Assembly: GCA_903906365.1 (NCBI GenBank)
Contig: CAIVKC010000049.1
Coordinates: 1-53,871, forward strand
Direction: 5' to 3'
Source: an uncultured Bacteroidota bacterium
GTDB taxonomy: Bacteria > Bacteroidota > Bacteroidia > Chitinophagales > Chitinophagaceae
Length of the DNA stretch: 53,871 nucleotides
Shown: positions 45,140 through 53,871 of the stretch, in pieces
How the letters are laid out: the number at the start of each line of letters is the position of its first letter
How positions within the stretch are numbered: position 1 is the first letter of the stretch
Program-made: the position numbers and the translations under genes
The notes under the pieces: generated by a model
Seen by the model: only the letters and a program-made list of their open reading frames with translations
What the model was told of the DNA's origin: nothing
The model's database searches: none

Positions 45140-46195
45140 ATGGCACAATTAAATTTTGGCGGCACATTGGAAAATGTGGTAACAAGAGAAGAGTTCCCGC
45201 TGTCTAAAGCGCAGGAAGTATTGAAAAATGAAGTGGTAGCCGTTATCGGCTATGGCGTGCAGGGACCCGGACAGGCCCTGAATCAGAAAGACAACGGCAT
45301 CAACGTAATTGTAGGCCAGCGTAAAAACTCAAAAAGCTGGGACAAGGCTGTCCGTGACGGTTTTGTACCTGGGAAAACCCTGTTTGATATCGAAGAAGCG
45401 CTTCAGAAGGGTACCATCATTTGCTACCTGCTCAGCGATGCAGCCCAGATTGCCCTTTGGCCCACCGTGCAAAAACACCTGACTGCCGGTAAGGCCCTGT
45501 ATTTTTCACATGGCTTCGGCATTACATTCAACGAACAGACGGGTATTATCCCGCCTAAGGATGTCGATGTATTCCTGGTTGCGCCAAAGGGTTCGGGAAC
45601 TTCTCTCAGAAGGATGTTCCTGCAGGGCCGCGGGCTCAACAGCAGCTATGCCATTTTCCAGGATGCTACCGGAAAGGCCAAGGACAGGGTTATCGCACTG
45701 GGTATTGCAGTAGGCAGCGGTTACCTGTTTGAAACCGATTTCCGCAAAGAAGTATATTCCGACCTCACCGGTGAAAGGGGAACCCTCATGGGAGCCATAC
45801 AGGGTATATTTGCAGCACAGTACGAGGTCCTGCGCAAAAAAGGCCACAGCCCTTCAGAAGCTTTCAATGAAACCGTGGAAGAACTCACCCAGTCGCTGAT
45901 GCCGCTGGTGGCTGAAAACGGCATGGATTGGATGTACGCCAATTGTTCCACCACTGCACAGCGCGGTGCCCTGGACTGGTGGAAGAAATTCAGGGACGCA
46001 ACCCTGCCTGTGTTTACCGAACTATACGAGAGTGTGGCATCAGGCAAAGAGAGCCAGCGCAGCATTGATTCCAACAGTAAGGCGGATTACCGCGAAAAGC
46101 TGGAAGAAGAGCTCAAAGAACTCCGCGAAAGCGAACTCTGGCTCGCCGGCAAGACTGTCAGAAGCCTTCGTCCCGAAAACCAGAAACCCGCATAG
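45140..46195 (+). CDS. ilvC: Ketol-acid reductoisomerase
   Basis: Mg2+- and NADPH-dependent isomerisation and reduction of acetolactate or acetohydroxybutyrate. GYGVQGPGQ (37-45) is the dinucleotide loop, and QRKNSKSW (60-67) with Arg, Lys and Ser in the cofactor loop fits NADPH preference. YFSHGFGI and the APKGSGTSLRR segment are followed by the knotted helical domain containing ETDFRKEVYSDLTGERG, with the Asp and Glu metal ligands. The length of 351 residues and APKGSGTSLRR resemble the fungal/Bacteroidota class I type, not the long enterobacterial class II. Confidence 0.95.
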   Translation: MAQLNFGGTLENVVTREEFPLSKAQEVLKNEVVAVIGYGVQGPGQALNQKDNGINVIVGQRKNSKSWDKAVRDGFVPGKTLFDIEEALQKGTIICYLLSDAAQIALWPTVQKHLTAGKALYFSHGFGITFNEQTGIIPPKDVDVFLVAPKGSGTSLRRMFLQGRGLNSSYAIFQDATGKAKDRVIALGIAVGSGYLFETDFRKEVYSDLTGERGTLMGAIQGIFAAQYEVLRKKGHSPSEAFNETVEELTQSLMPLVAENGMDWMYANCSTTAQRGALDWWKKFRDATLPVFTELYESVASGKESQRSIDSNSKADYREKLEEELKELRESELWLAGKTVRSLRPENQKPA

Positions 46196-46252
46196 GCGGC
46201 GATCAGCGCTCCCAACAAAGAAGTGGACGTAAAATAATTGTCTCTATATGCT

Positions 46253-46288
46253 TTAACCGGAGCAGCCCGACGGGTCTGCTCCGGTTAA
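46253..46288. repeat. Perfect 13-bp inverted repeat between ilvC and ilvA
   Basis: TTAACCGGAGCAG and CTGCTCCGGTTAA are exact reverse complements, separated by ten bases that contain a further CCC/GGG pair. It ends 12 bases before the ilvA ATG. There is no T tract after it, so it could be an RNA hairpin that protects or blocks transcripts, or a DNA operator for a dimeric regulator. Confidence 0.75.
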
Positions 46289-46300
46289 TAAACAACAACC

Positions 46301-47557
46301 ATGAATTCATTAACACATACCAGGCCGGTACTGGAATTTCACAAAGCTGCTGAACGTCTCAAGAAAGTGGTCAACAGAACTCCCCTGACCTTTAGTCACA
46401 GCCTGTCAAAGAAATACCAGTGCAATATCTACCTGAAACGGGAGGACCTGCAGGTGGTCAGGTCCTATAAGCTGAGGGGGGCCTATAATATGATGAGCAG
46501 CCTGCCTCCCGAACAGCTGCAAAAAGGGGTAGTCTGTGCCAGCGCCGGCAACCACGCACAGGGCTTTGCCTATTCCTGCAGGAAGCTTGGTGTAAAGGGA
46601 GTGGTCTTTATGCCCATCATCACACCCAATCAGAAGGTCAGCCAGACGCGGATGTTCGGGGAAGACAAGATCGAAATCAGGCTTGTCGGGGATACTTTTG
46701 ATGACTGTCAGGTGGCAGCCAAACAATTTACTGAAGACAACTCAATGACATTCATTCCGCCTTTCGATGACTACCGGATCATTGAAGGCCAGGGGACGGT
46801 GGCTGTTGAAATACTGGAAGACCTCTCCGAAGTTGATTTCCTGTTCATCCCCGTAGGGGGTGGCGGACTGGCAGCCGGTGTGGGCAGTTATTTCAGGACA
46901 TTCTCTCCCTCTACCCGGACCATTGGCGTTGAGCCGGAAGGGGCCCCCTCCCTGTATGAAGCCCTGAAGGCGGGACATCCGGTAACCCTTGAAAACATTG
47001 AAAGATTTGTAGACGGCGCTTCCGTCAAAAGAACGGGCGACCTGACCTTCAGCATCTGCCGGGAGGTACTCGACGAAGTCCACCTGGTCAATGAAGGGAA
47101 AGTCTGCACAACCATCCTGAAACTATACAATGAGGACGCCATCGTTGTTGAACCGGCTGGGGCCCTTTCCATAGCCGCCCTGGACGATTTTGCCAGCCAG
47201 ATCAGGGGCAAAAATGTGGTCTGTATTGTAAGCGGGAGCAACAATGACATCGACCGGATGCAGGAAATCAAGGAAAGATCACTTCAGTTTGAGGGACTTA
47301 AACATTATTTCCTGATCCGCTTTGCCCAGCGGCCGGGGGCACTCAAAGAATTTGTCAACCATGTTCTGGGCCCCAATGATGACATCGTACGATTCGAGTA
47401 CATGCAAAAACACAATAAAGAAACCGGACCGGCCCTGGTCGGCATCGAACTCAAACTCAAGCAGGATTACGAAGCCCTGCTGGAGAACCTGAACAAATAC
47501 CACATCAATTTCACAGAACTCAATAAGCAGGACAACCTCTTCGGATATCTTGTGTAA
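46301..47557 (+). CDS. ilvA: Threonine deaminase (ammonia-lyase)
   Basis: A PLP enzyme that turns threonine into 2-oxobutyrate, the isoleucine-specific entry into the pathway. The Schiff-base lysine is K57 in SYKLRGAYNM (55-64). ASAGNHAQGFAYS is the substrate loop, and VGGGGLAAGV binds the PLP phosphate. The length is 418 residues: one C-terminal ACT-like domain (about 333-418, HYFLIRFAQRPGALKEFVNHVLG), whereas enterobacterial IlvA has two. The ilv location and ACT-like domain argue for the biosynthetic form over catabolic TdcB. It is the last ilv gene. Confidence 0.94.
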   Translation: MNSLTHTRPVLEFHKAAERLKKVVNRTPLTFSHSLSKKYQCNIYLKREDLQVVRSYKLRGAYNMMSSLPPEQLQKGVVCASAGNHAQGFAYSCRKLGVKGVVFMPIITPNQKVSQTRMFGEDKIEIRLVGDTFDDCQVAAKQFTEDNSMTFIPPFDDYRIIEGQGTVAVEILEDLSEVDFLFIPVGGGGLAAGVGSYFRTFSPSTRTIGVEPEGAPSLYEALKAGHPVTLENIERFVDGASVKRTGDLTFSICREVLDEVHLVNEGKVCTTILKLYNEDAIVVEPAGALSIAALDDFASQIRGKNVVCIVSGSNNDIDRMQEIKERSLQFEGLKHYFLIRFAQRPGALKEFVNHVLGPNDDIVRFEYMQKHNKETGPALVGIELKLKQDYEALLENLNKYHINFTELNKQDNLFGYLV

Positions 47558-47591
47558 AAAAATGACAGTTTTGTGTCTAATTATTAGTACG

Positions 47592-47626
47592 TTTTATCTA
47601 AAAACGACTTTTTTTTCGTACTTTTA
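47592..47626 (+). promoter_or_regulatory. Possible promoter of gltBD
   Basis: TTTT at 47592-47595 and TACTTTTA at 47619-47626 fit the Bacteroidota layout, with one mismatch each and a 23-base spacer. The surrounding stretch is AT-rich and includes CGTTTT/AAAACG followed by eight Ts, which may also end the ilv transcript. The gltB leader would be about 75 bases. Confidence 0.35.
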
Positions 47627-47707
47627 TTCGATTGCCTACCCATATCCTTAGATATATTTCTACGAAACAGTCTTTTTATTGCAAATATTCAAATTTATAA
47701 ACTAGAT

Positions 47708-50700
47708 ATGGCAAATACTGGTCTATATTCTCCTCAGTTTGAGCATGATTCCTGTGGCATTGGTTTTGTTGCAAACATCAAAAGCAATAAATCCCACCAG
47801 ATCGTTTCCGACGCGCTTACCATCCTTGAAAACATGGAACACCGGGGCGCTTGCGGATGTGAGAACAATACAGGAGACGGTGCTGGCATCATGATTCAGG
47901 TGCCGCATGAGTTCTTTTTTGATGAATGCATCAAATTGGGCATCCACCTGCCGGCTTTTGGAAAATACGGCGTGGGGATGCTGTTTTTTCCCCGGGATAT
48001 CCGGCTTAAAGAGGAGTGCCGGGATATTTTCAACCGTTCGGCAGAAAAGCTCGGACTGGAAATCCTGGGTTACCGGAAGGTCCCGGTGAACCCGGATGGC
48101 ATTGGGCCAACCGCGCTTTCTGTAGAACCTGAGATAGAACAGGTATTTATTGCCTGCCCGGACCATATTGGCAACCCGGATGATTTTGAAAGAAAGTTAT
48201 TTATCCTGCGCAATTATGCCAGTCATACCATTGACAACACGGTAAAAAAAGATGCCATCGGTTTTTACGCGGCCTCCCTTTCCTATAAGACCGTAGTGTA
48301 TAAAGGGCAGCTGACCAGCCTGCAGGTGCGCAACTATTTCCCTGACCTGAGCAACAAACGCATCGTATCAGCCTATGGGCTGATACATTCCCGGTTTGCC
48401 ACCAATACCTTTCCTTCCTGGAAGCTGGCGCAGCCTTTCCGGTACATAGCCCATAACGGGGAAATCAATACCCTGCAGGGAAATCTCAATTGGCTCAAGA
48501 CCAGTGAAAAGGGTTTTGAATCCCCTTTTTTCTCCAAGGAAGAAATGGATATGATCCTGCCCATCATCACCCAGGGCCAGTCTGACTCCGCCTGCCTGGA
48601 TAATATGATTGAGCTGCTCATCCTCTGCGGCCGTTCCCTCCCCCATGTGATGATGATGCTGATTCCGGAAGCCTGGGACGGCAATGAGCAGATGGATCCT
48701 GTGAAGAAGGCTTTTTACGAGTTCCATGCCTCCTTCATGGAGCCCTGGGACGGACCTGCTTCTATTTCCTTTACCGATGGAAAGATCATAGGCGCTACGC
48801 TGGACCGTAACGGACTGAGGCCTTCCAGGTACTGCGTAACCACTGATGACCGGGTTATCATGGCTTCGGAAACAGGGGTGTTGCCGGTTGATCCGAAGCT
48901 GATCAAGGAAAAAGGCAGGCTGCAGCCTGGTAAAATGTTCATCGTTGACCTGGAGCAGGGCAGAATCATCAGTGACGAAGAACTGAAACAGGGTATCTGT
49001 GCACAAAAACCATACGCCGAATGGCTGAACAAATATAAGATCAGGCTGGAAGAACTGCCTGAACCCAGGGTATTATTCACCCACCTGGAACACGAACAGA
49101 TTTTTAAATACCAGAAGGCCTTCGGTTATTCCACCGAGGACCTGGAGACCATCATAGCCCCCATGGCCCTGGATGGCAAGGAGCCCATTGGTTCCATGGG
49201 TACGGATGTACCCCTGGCCGTGCTCAGTGACCAGCCCCAGCACATCACCAGCTATTTTAAACAGCTTTTTGCCCAGGTCACCAATCCGCCCATAGATCCC
49301 ATTCGGGAACGTCTGGTCATGTCACTGGCCACCTTTGCCGGCAGCAATGGAAACCTGCTGGCCGAAGAACCCCTTGCCTGCCACAGTGTGGCGCTGAAGC
49401 ACCCCGTTCTGGGCAACCATGAACTGGAAAAGATCCGAAGCATAGACACCGGTATTTTCCAGGCCAAGACCCTGCAGACCTATTTCAGGGCTGATGGCAA
49501 GCCGGGTTCACTGCAGGCAGGCCTGGACAGGCTTTGCCGTTATGCGGTGGACGCCGTGGAAGACGGTTTTGAGGTACTGATTCTTTCCGACAGGGCCATT
49601 GACTCTGACCATGCGCCCATCCCCTCCCTGCTGGCAACCGCTGCGGTCCACCATCACCTGATCCGAAAAGGGTACCGGGGACAGGTGGGCCTGATCGTGG
49701 AAGCAGGCGACGTATGGGAAGTCCATCATTTTGCCTGCCTCATCGGGTTTGGGACCACCGCAGTAAATCCTTACCTGGCGCTCTCCTCCATTCGTGACAT
49801 GAAACTCAGCGGCAAACTGGAAACAGACATGGATGCCGAACAACTGAAGAAAAATTATATCAAGGCTGTCAATGACGGTCTGCTGAAGGTATTTTCCAAA
49901 ATGGGAATCTCCACCCTGCAGTCCTATCAGGGGGCCCAGATCTTTGAAATCATCGGACTCAATAAGTCCGTGGTCAATAAATATTTCACAGGGGCTACCT
50001 CCCGCATTGAAGGGATGGGACTGGATGAAATTGCCAGGGAGACCCTGGCCAAGCATTTCCTGGCATTCAGCAGCAAGGCCATACCCGTCCAGCGCCTGCC
50101 GGCGGGTGGAGTCTACCAGTGGAAAAGAAAAGGTGAATTTCATTTATTCAATCCCCAGACCATTCACCTGTTGCAGTATTCCACCAAGATGAATGACTAT
50201 GCCACATTTAAAAAATATTCCAAGCTGGTCAATGACCAGAGCGAAAAGGCTGCCACGCTGAGAAGTCTTTTCGCATTCAAGCCCAACCGGAACTCCATAC
50301 CCATCGATGAGGTGGAACCCGCCGAAAAGATATGGAAACGCTTTGCTACAGGAGCCATGAGTTTTGGTTCCATTTCCCACGAAGCCCATTCCACCCTGGC
50401 CATCGCCATGAACCGGCTGGGGGCAAAAAGCAATACCGGGGAGGGCGGTGAAGATGAACTGCGTTACGAGCCCCTTCCCAACGGGGATTCCATGAGGTCT
50501 GCCATTAAGCAGGTGGCATCCGCCAGATTTGGTGTCACCAGTTATTACCTGACCATGGCCAATGAATTGCAGATTAAAATGGCTCAGGGAGCCAAGCCCG
50601 GAGAAGGCGGTCAGCTGCCCGGCTATAAAGTGGATGAATGGATCGGCAAGGTCCGGCATTCAACCCCCGGTGTTGGACTGATATCGCCGCCGCCCCACCA

Positions 50701-52222
50701 TGACATCTATTCCATTGAGGATCTGGCCCAGCTCATTTTTGACCTGAAAAATGCCAACCGCGAGGCACGCATCAGTGTCAAACTGGTATCCAAGGCTGGC
50801 GTGGGAACCATCGCCGCCGGTGTGGCCAAGGCCAAATCCGATGTCATCCTGATTTCAGGAAGCGACGGGGGAACGGGCGCTTCACCCATCAGTTCCATCA
50901 AGCATGCAGGGCTTCCCTGGGAACTCGGCCTGGCCGAATCCCACCAGACCCTGGTGAAAAATAAATTACGCAGCCGGGTCGTCCTGCAGACTGACGGCCA
51001 GCTCAAGACCGGCAGGGACATCGCCATTGCCACCCTGCTGGGCGCCGAGGAATGGGGTGTGGCCACCGCAGCGCTGGTCGTGGAAGGCTGTATCATGATG
51101 CGCAAATGCCATATGAATACATGCCCGGTGGGTGTAGCCACCCAGGATCCGGAATTACGCAATCGGTTTACCGGTGATCCGGACCATGTGGTTAACCTCT
51201 TTAAATTCCTCACCCAGGAATTGAGGGAAATCATGGCCGAACTGGGCTTCCGGACCATCGACGAAATGGCGGGCCAGGTGGACTGTTTGACAGTGCGCGA
51301 AAATATCAGCCATTGGAAATACAAAAAGCTGGACCTCTCTTCCATACTCTACAAAGAACCCGCGTCCCTGTATACCGGCCTGCACAAGCTCGAAGAGCAG
51401 GACCATGGCCTCAGTGATGTGCTGGACTGGAAACTGCTTAAGGCAGCCGCTCCTGCCCTGGAAGGCAAGTCAAAAGTCTTTGCAGAATTCAATGTGCGCA
51501 ATACAGACAGGACCATTGGGACCATTCTCAGTAACGAGATATCCAAAAAATACCAATCCAAGGGATTGCCGGCCGAAAGCATTCACTTCAAATTTACGGG
51601 AACGGCCGGTCAGAGTTTCGGTGCTTTCAACACCCATGGGGTCACCCTGGAACTGGAGGGGGATGCCAATGACTATTTTGGCAAGGGCTTGTCGGGTGCC
51701 AGGCTGATTGTTTATCCATCCCAAAATGCCGGATTTATCCCGGAAGAAAATATCATTATTGGCAACGTGGCCTTCTACGGGGGGACCTCGGGAGAGTCCT
51801 TTATACGCGGGAAAGCAGGTGAAAGATTCGGTGTACGTAATTCAGGCGTGAATGCGGTGGTGGAGGGGGTAGGTGACCATGGCTGTGAGTACATGACAGG
51901 GGGAAGGGTGGTGATCCTGGGAGACACCGGTCGCAACTTCGCCGCAGGGATGAGCGGAGGCATTGCCTATGTATATGATGTCAACGCCCGGTTTGCTTCC
52001 ATGTGCAACCCTGAAATGGTCGACCTGGACCCCGTGGGAGAGGATGACATCAGTGAACTCAAGGATCTGATCAGCCGGCATTACCTGTTCACAGGAAGCA
52101 CGGTGGCTGAATTTGTGCTGGATGATTTTGATAATCAGCTAAAAAACTTTGTGAAAGTATTTCCGAAGGATTATAAAAAAGTGCTAAAGGACAAAAAGGG
52201 GAAATCAGCCATAAAAAGCTAA
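47708..52222 (+). CDS. gltB: Glutamate synthase, large (alpha) subunit
   Basis: Makes two glutamates from glutamine and 2-oxoglutarate. Residues 1-15 are a propeptide removed to expose C16 (DSCGIGF), the nucleophile of the class II glutaminase domain (about 16-430). The central domain and the FMN/2-oxoglutarate TIM-barrel domain follow (about 850-1200; KPGEGGQLPG, ISPPPHHDIYSIEDL, SGSDGGTGASP). The [3Fe-4S] ligands are C1128, C1134 and C1139 (CIMMRKCHMNTCPVG). The C-terminal beta-helix with repeated Gly residues covers the last 250 residues. The length is 1504 residues. The gltD partner 93 bases downstream indicates the NADPH-type enzyme, although the large subunit alone resembles ferredoxin forms. 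Confidence 0.97.
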   Translation: MANTGLYSPQFEHDSCGIGFVANIKSNKSHQIVSDALTILENMEHRGACGCENNTGDGAGIMIQVPHEFFFDECIKLGIHLPAFGKYGVGMLFFPRDIRLKEECRDIFNRSAEKLGLEILGYRKVPVNPDGIGPTALSVEPEIEQVFIACPDHIGNPDDFERKLFILRNYASHTIDNTVKKDAIGFYAASLSYKTVVYKGQLTSLQVRNYFPDLSNKRIVSAYGLIHSRFATNTFPSWKLAQPFRYIAHNGEINTLQGNLNWLKTSEKGFESPFFSKEEMDMILPIITQGQSDSACLDNMIELLILCGRSLPHVMMMLIPEAWDGNEQMDPVKKAFYEFHASFMEPWDGPASISFTDGKIIGATLDRNGLRPSRYCVTTDDRVIMASETGVLPVDPKLIKEKGRLQPGKMFIVDLEQGRIISDEELKQGICAQKPYAEWLNKYKIRLEELPEPRVLFTHLEHEQIFKYQKAFGYSTEDLETIIAPMALDGKEPIGSMGTDVPLAVLSDQPQHITSYFKQLFAQVTNPPIDPIRERLVMSLATFAGSNGNLLAEEPLACHSVALKHPVLGNHELEKIRSIDTGIFQAKTLQTYFRADGKPGSLQAGLDRLCRYAVDAVEDGFEVLILSDRAIDSDHAPIPSLLATAAVHHHLIRKGYRGQVGLIVEAGDVWEVHHFACLIGFGTTAVNPYLALSSIRDMKLSGKLETDMDAEQLKKNYIKAVNDGLLKVFSKMGISTLQSYQGAQIFEIIGLNKSVVNKYFTGATSRIEGMGLDEIARETLAKHFLAFSSKAIPVQRLPAGGVYQWKRKGEFHLFNPQTIHLLQYSTKMNDYATFKKYSKLVNDQSEKAATLRSLFAFKPNRNSIPIDEVEPAEKIWKRFATGAMSFGSISHEAHSTLAIAMNRLGAKSNTGEGGEDELRYEPLPNGDSMRSAIKQVASARFGVTSYYLTMANELQIKMAQGAKPGEGGQLPGYKVDEWIGKVRHSTPGVGLISPPPHHDIYSIEDLAQLIFDLKNANREARISVKLVSKAGVGTIAAGVAKAKSDVILISGSDGGTGASPISSIKHAGLPWELGLAESHQTLVKNKLRSRVVLQTDGQLKTGRDIAIATLLGAEEWGVATAALVVEGCIMMRKCHMNTCPVGVATQDPELRNRFTGDPDHVVNLFKFLTQELREIMAELGFRTIDEMAGQVDCLTVRENISHWKYKKLDLSSILYKEPASLYTGLHKLEEQDHGLSDVLDWKLLKAAAPALEGKSKVFAEFNVRNTDRTIGTILSNEISKKYQSKGLPAESIHFKFTGTAGQSFGAFNTHGVTLELEGDANDYFGKGLSGARLIVYPSQNAGFIPEENIIIGNVAFYGGTSGESFIRGKAGERFGVRNSGVNAVVEGVGDHGCEYMTGGRVVILGDTGRNFAAGMSGGIAYVYDVNARFASMCNPEMVDLDPVGEDDISELKDLISRHYLFTGSTVAEFVLDDFDNQLKNFVKVFPKDYKKVLKDKKGKSAIKS

Positions 52223-52315
52223 AGGGTTTCCTGAAGGGTTTTCCTTCCTCCTGGCTTTAAGCCGGCTGGGGGATACTCGATAAAAAGTTCGTTCATCATT
52301 AAAGAATCAGAGATA

Positions 52316-53785
52316 ATGGGAAAACCAACCGGATTTTTGGAATTCACCCGGGAGCTACCGGGCAAACGTCCAGTAGAGGAAAGAAAACAGGATTACAAGG
52401 AATTTGTAAGCCCCTATTCCGCCGAACAACTCAACCACCAGGCGGCAAGGTGCATGAATTGCGGGGTTCCCTTTTGTCACCATGGATGTCCGCTGGGCAA
52501 TGTAATACCCGAATTCAATGATGCTGTTTACAAACAGCAATGGGAGGAGGCTTATGAGATACTTTCTGCCACCAATAATTTTCCGGAATTTACCGGAAGG
52601 ATATGTCCCGCCCCCTGCGAAAGCAGTTGTGTGCTGGGAATCAACCAGCCGCCGGTGGCTATAGAAGAAATCGAAAAGCATATCATCGAAATTGCCTTTG
52701 ATAAGGGTTTTATCAAAGCATCCAAACCGAACCTGCGGACCGGCAAGAAGATAGCCGTTATCGGTTCGGGCCCTGCCGGACTTGCAGCGGCCGCACAACT
52801 CAATTATGCTGGTCACCAGGTTACGGTCTTTGAAAGGGATGATGCACCCGGCGGGCTGCTTCGTTACGGGATCCCTGATTTCAAGCTGGAAAAATGGGTC
52901 ATTGACCGCAGGATACGCCTGATGGAGGAAGAAGGCGTTGTATTCAGGTGCAATGCGCATGTGGGTGTAAATACCGGGATCAATGACCTGCTCAGGGAAT
53001 ACCATGCCATTGTGCTGGCCATTGGTTCCACCATTCCCCGCGACCTTCCTGTACCCGGCAGGGAACTGCATGGGGTTCATTTTGCCATGGAATTCCTCAA
53101 ACAACAAAATAAGCGGGTTAGTCAGCGGCCGGTGGAGGGCGATGACATTTTTGCCACCGGTAAGCATGTCGTGGTGATCGGAGGGGGAGACACCGGCAGC
53201 GATTGCGTTGGCACCTCCAACCGACAGGGAGCGGCCTCGGTAACCCAGTTTGAGCTGATGCCCCGGCCCGCTGAATCCAGGACCCCGTTCATGCCCTGGC
53301 CCACCTATCCGATGATCCTCAAGACCTCCTCTTCCCACGAAGAAGGCTGTGATCGGGACTGGGCGGTGGCCACCAAGGAATTTGTCGGCGATGATAAAGG
53401 AAACCTCAAAAGTCTCCGGACCGTCCGGCTGGAATGGAAATTCACCGAGGATGGAAAACCCGCACAGTTCGTGGAAGTTCCCGGGACCGAACAGGAAATA
53501 CCCTGCCAGCTGGCATTGCTGGCCATGGGTTTTGTACACCCTCAGCATGAAGGACTGGTCAATGAGTTGGATATTGAACGTGACAGCCGTGGAAATATAC
53601 GGGCCACGGAAAAAGAATACCAGACCAATATTGCCAAGATTTTTGTAGCCGGGGATGCCAGAAGGGGTCAGTCCCTGGTCGTCTGGGCCATCAGTGAGGG
53701 AAGGGAATGCGCCAGAAAAGTGGATGAGTACCTGGTCTCCTATTCCCTGCTGGAATCAAAAGACAAAAGTTTAATTGCACTTTGA
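52316..53785 (+). CDS. gltD: Glutamate synthase, small (beta) subunit
   Basis: The FAD- and NADPH-binding subunit that feeds electrons to GltB. The N-terminal cysteines C46, C49, C54 and C58 (CMNCGVPFCHHGCPLG) and C97, C101 and C105 (CPAPCESSC) hold two [4Fe-4S] clusters. GSGPAG (150-155) binds FAD and GGGDTGSDC (from about 289) binds NADPH. Near the end, VAGDARRGQSLVVWAISEGRECA is the conserved FAD-closing motif. The length is 489 residues. It provides the glutamate used by IlvE and RocD-type transaminations. A terminator follows. Confidence 0.96.
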   Translation: MGKPTGFLEFTRELPGKRPVEERKQDYKEFVSPYSAEQLNHQAARCMNCGVPFCHHGCPLGNVIPEFNDAVYKQQWEEAYEILSATNNFPEFTGRICPAPCESSCVLGINQPPVAIEEIEKHIIEIAFDKGFIKASKPNLRTGKKIAVIGSGPAGLAAAAQLNYAGHQVTVFERDDAPGGLLRYGIPDFKLEKWVIDRRIRLMEEEGVVFRCNAHVGVNTGINDLLREYHAIVLAIGSTIPRDLPVPGRELHGVHFAMEFLKQQNKRVSQRPVEGDDIFATGKHVVVIGGGDTGSDCVGTSNRQGAASVTQFELMPRPAESRTPFMPWPTYPMILKTSSSHEEGCDRDWAVATKEFVGDDKGNLKSLRTVRLEWKFTEDGKPAQFVEVPGTEQEIPCQLALLAMGFVHPQHEGLVNELDIERDSRGNIRATEKEYQTNIAKIFVAGDARRGQSLVVWAISEGRECARKVDEYLVSYSLLESKDKSLIAL

Positions 53786-53822
53786 TATAAATTAGGACAC
53801 AGAGCCGAATTTTATTCATATT

Positions 53823-53854
53823 ATAAAAGCCATTCATACGTGAATGGCTTTTAT
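53823..53854 (+). terminator. Terminator after gltD
   Basis: AAAAGCCATTCA and TGAATGGCTTTT form a perfect 12-base-pair stem, extendable by two A-T pairs, around a TACG tetraloop of the UNCG class. Ts at the end of the right arm make it work as an intrinsic terminator; by symmetry it can act on both strands. Confidence 0.8.
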
Positions 53855-53871
53855 GTTTTATCCAATAAATA

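Noticed and set aside
46249-46300. A second peptide-type attenuator before ilvA
   Set aside because: The only upstream short frame is ATG-CTT-TAA, there is no run of regulatory codons, and the inverted repeat has no T tract.
52355-53548. A 397-codon open frame on the minus strand opposite gltD
   Set aside because: It is antisense to an intact, conserved gene, with no family resemblance and no start context.

Overview
The window reads as chromosomal core sequence from a free-living Bacteroidota bacterium, probably of the Chitinophagia/Sphingobacteriia side. The evidence is the protein families (short 390-residue LeuA, 1431-residue RpoC, membrane-anchored OmpH/Skp, GH127 with an AraC-type regulator), the weak Shine-Dalgarno context of most starts, and promoter candidates of the Bacteroidota form TTTG-N19-22-TAnnTTTG. 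Codon use and base composition look even throughout. I see no phage, insertion sequence, CRISPR, tRNA or rRNA.

Layout. 1-7.8 kb: the start of an exported amidohydrolase (minus, cut by the window edge), rlmH, a rhomboid protease, tilS (convergent), a small TPR protein, etfB-etfA, a bifunctional-nuclease protein, ispE and a glycosyltransferase. 8-17.6 kb: ornithine aminotransferase, a VIT1/CCC1 metal transporter, a membrane-anchored transglutaminase-like protein, a Gfo/Idh/MocA oxidoreductase coupled to a polyprenyl-phosphate sugar transferase, then a very large M1-peptidase-like protein whose zinc site is destroyed and which seems fused to an outer-membrane barrel, directly followed by a FemAB-like acyltransferase. 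17.6-25.4 kb: ispD, a plant-type asparaginase and an RfaE1 kinase on the minus strand, a GH127 glycosidase divergent from an AraC regulator, and an APC permease. 25.5-34.2 kb, all minus: ompH-like, rpoC (without rpoB), an integral-membrane glycosyltransferase and a helical-repeat protein.

34.4-53.8 kb is one large amino-acid biosynthesis block on the plus strand: leuA-leuC-leuD-leuB, then ilvE-ilvD-ilvB-(methyltransferase)-ilvN-ilvC-ilvA, then gltB-gltD. Together these genes convert pyruvate/threonine-derived 2-oxobutyrate to valine, leucine and isoleucine, and supply the glutamate used by IlvE.

The most interesting element lies between leuB and ilvE. It has a near-consensus promoter, a 32-codon leader ORF holding nine consecutive branched-chain codons (LLVVVVIII), an antiterminator fold, and a mutually exclusive GC-rich terminator with eight Ts. 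This is the full layout of a ribosome-mediated transcription attenuator for the ilv genes. Two further strong inverted repeats precede ilvC and ilvA. Other points worth a second look are the methyltransferase wedged between the two acetolactate synthase subunit genes, the pseudo-M1 peptidase, and the detached rpoC.
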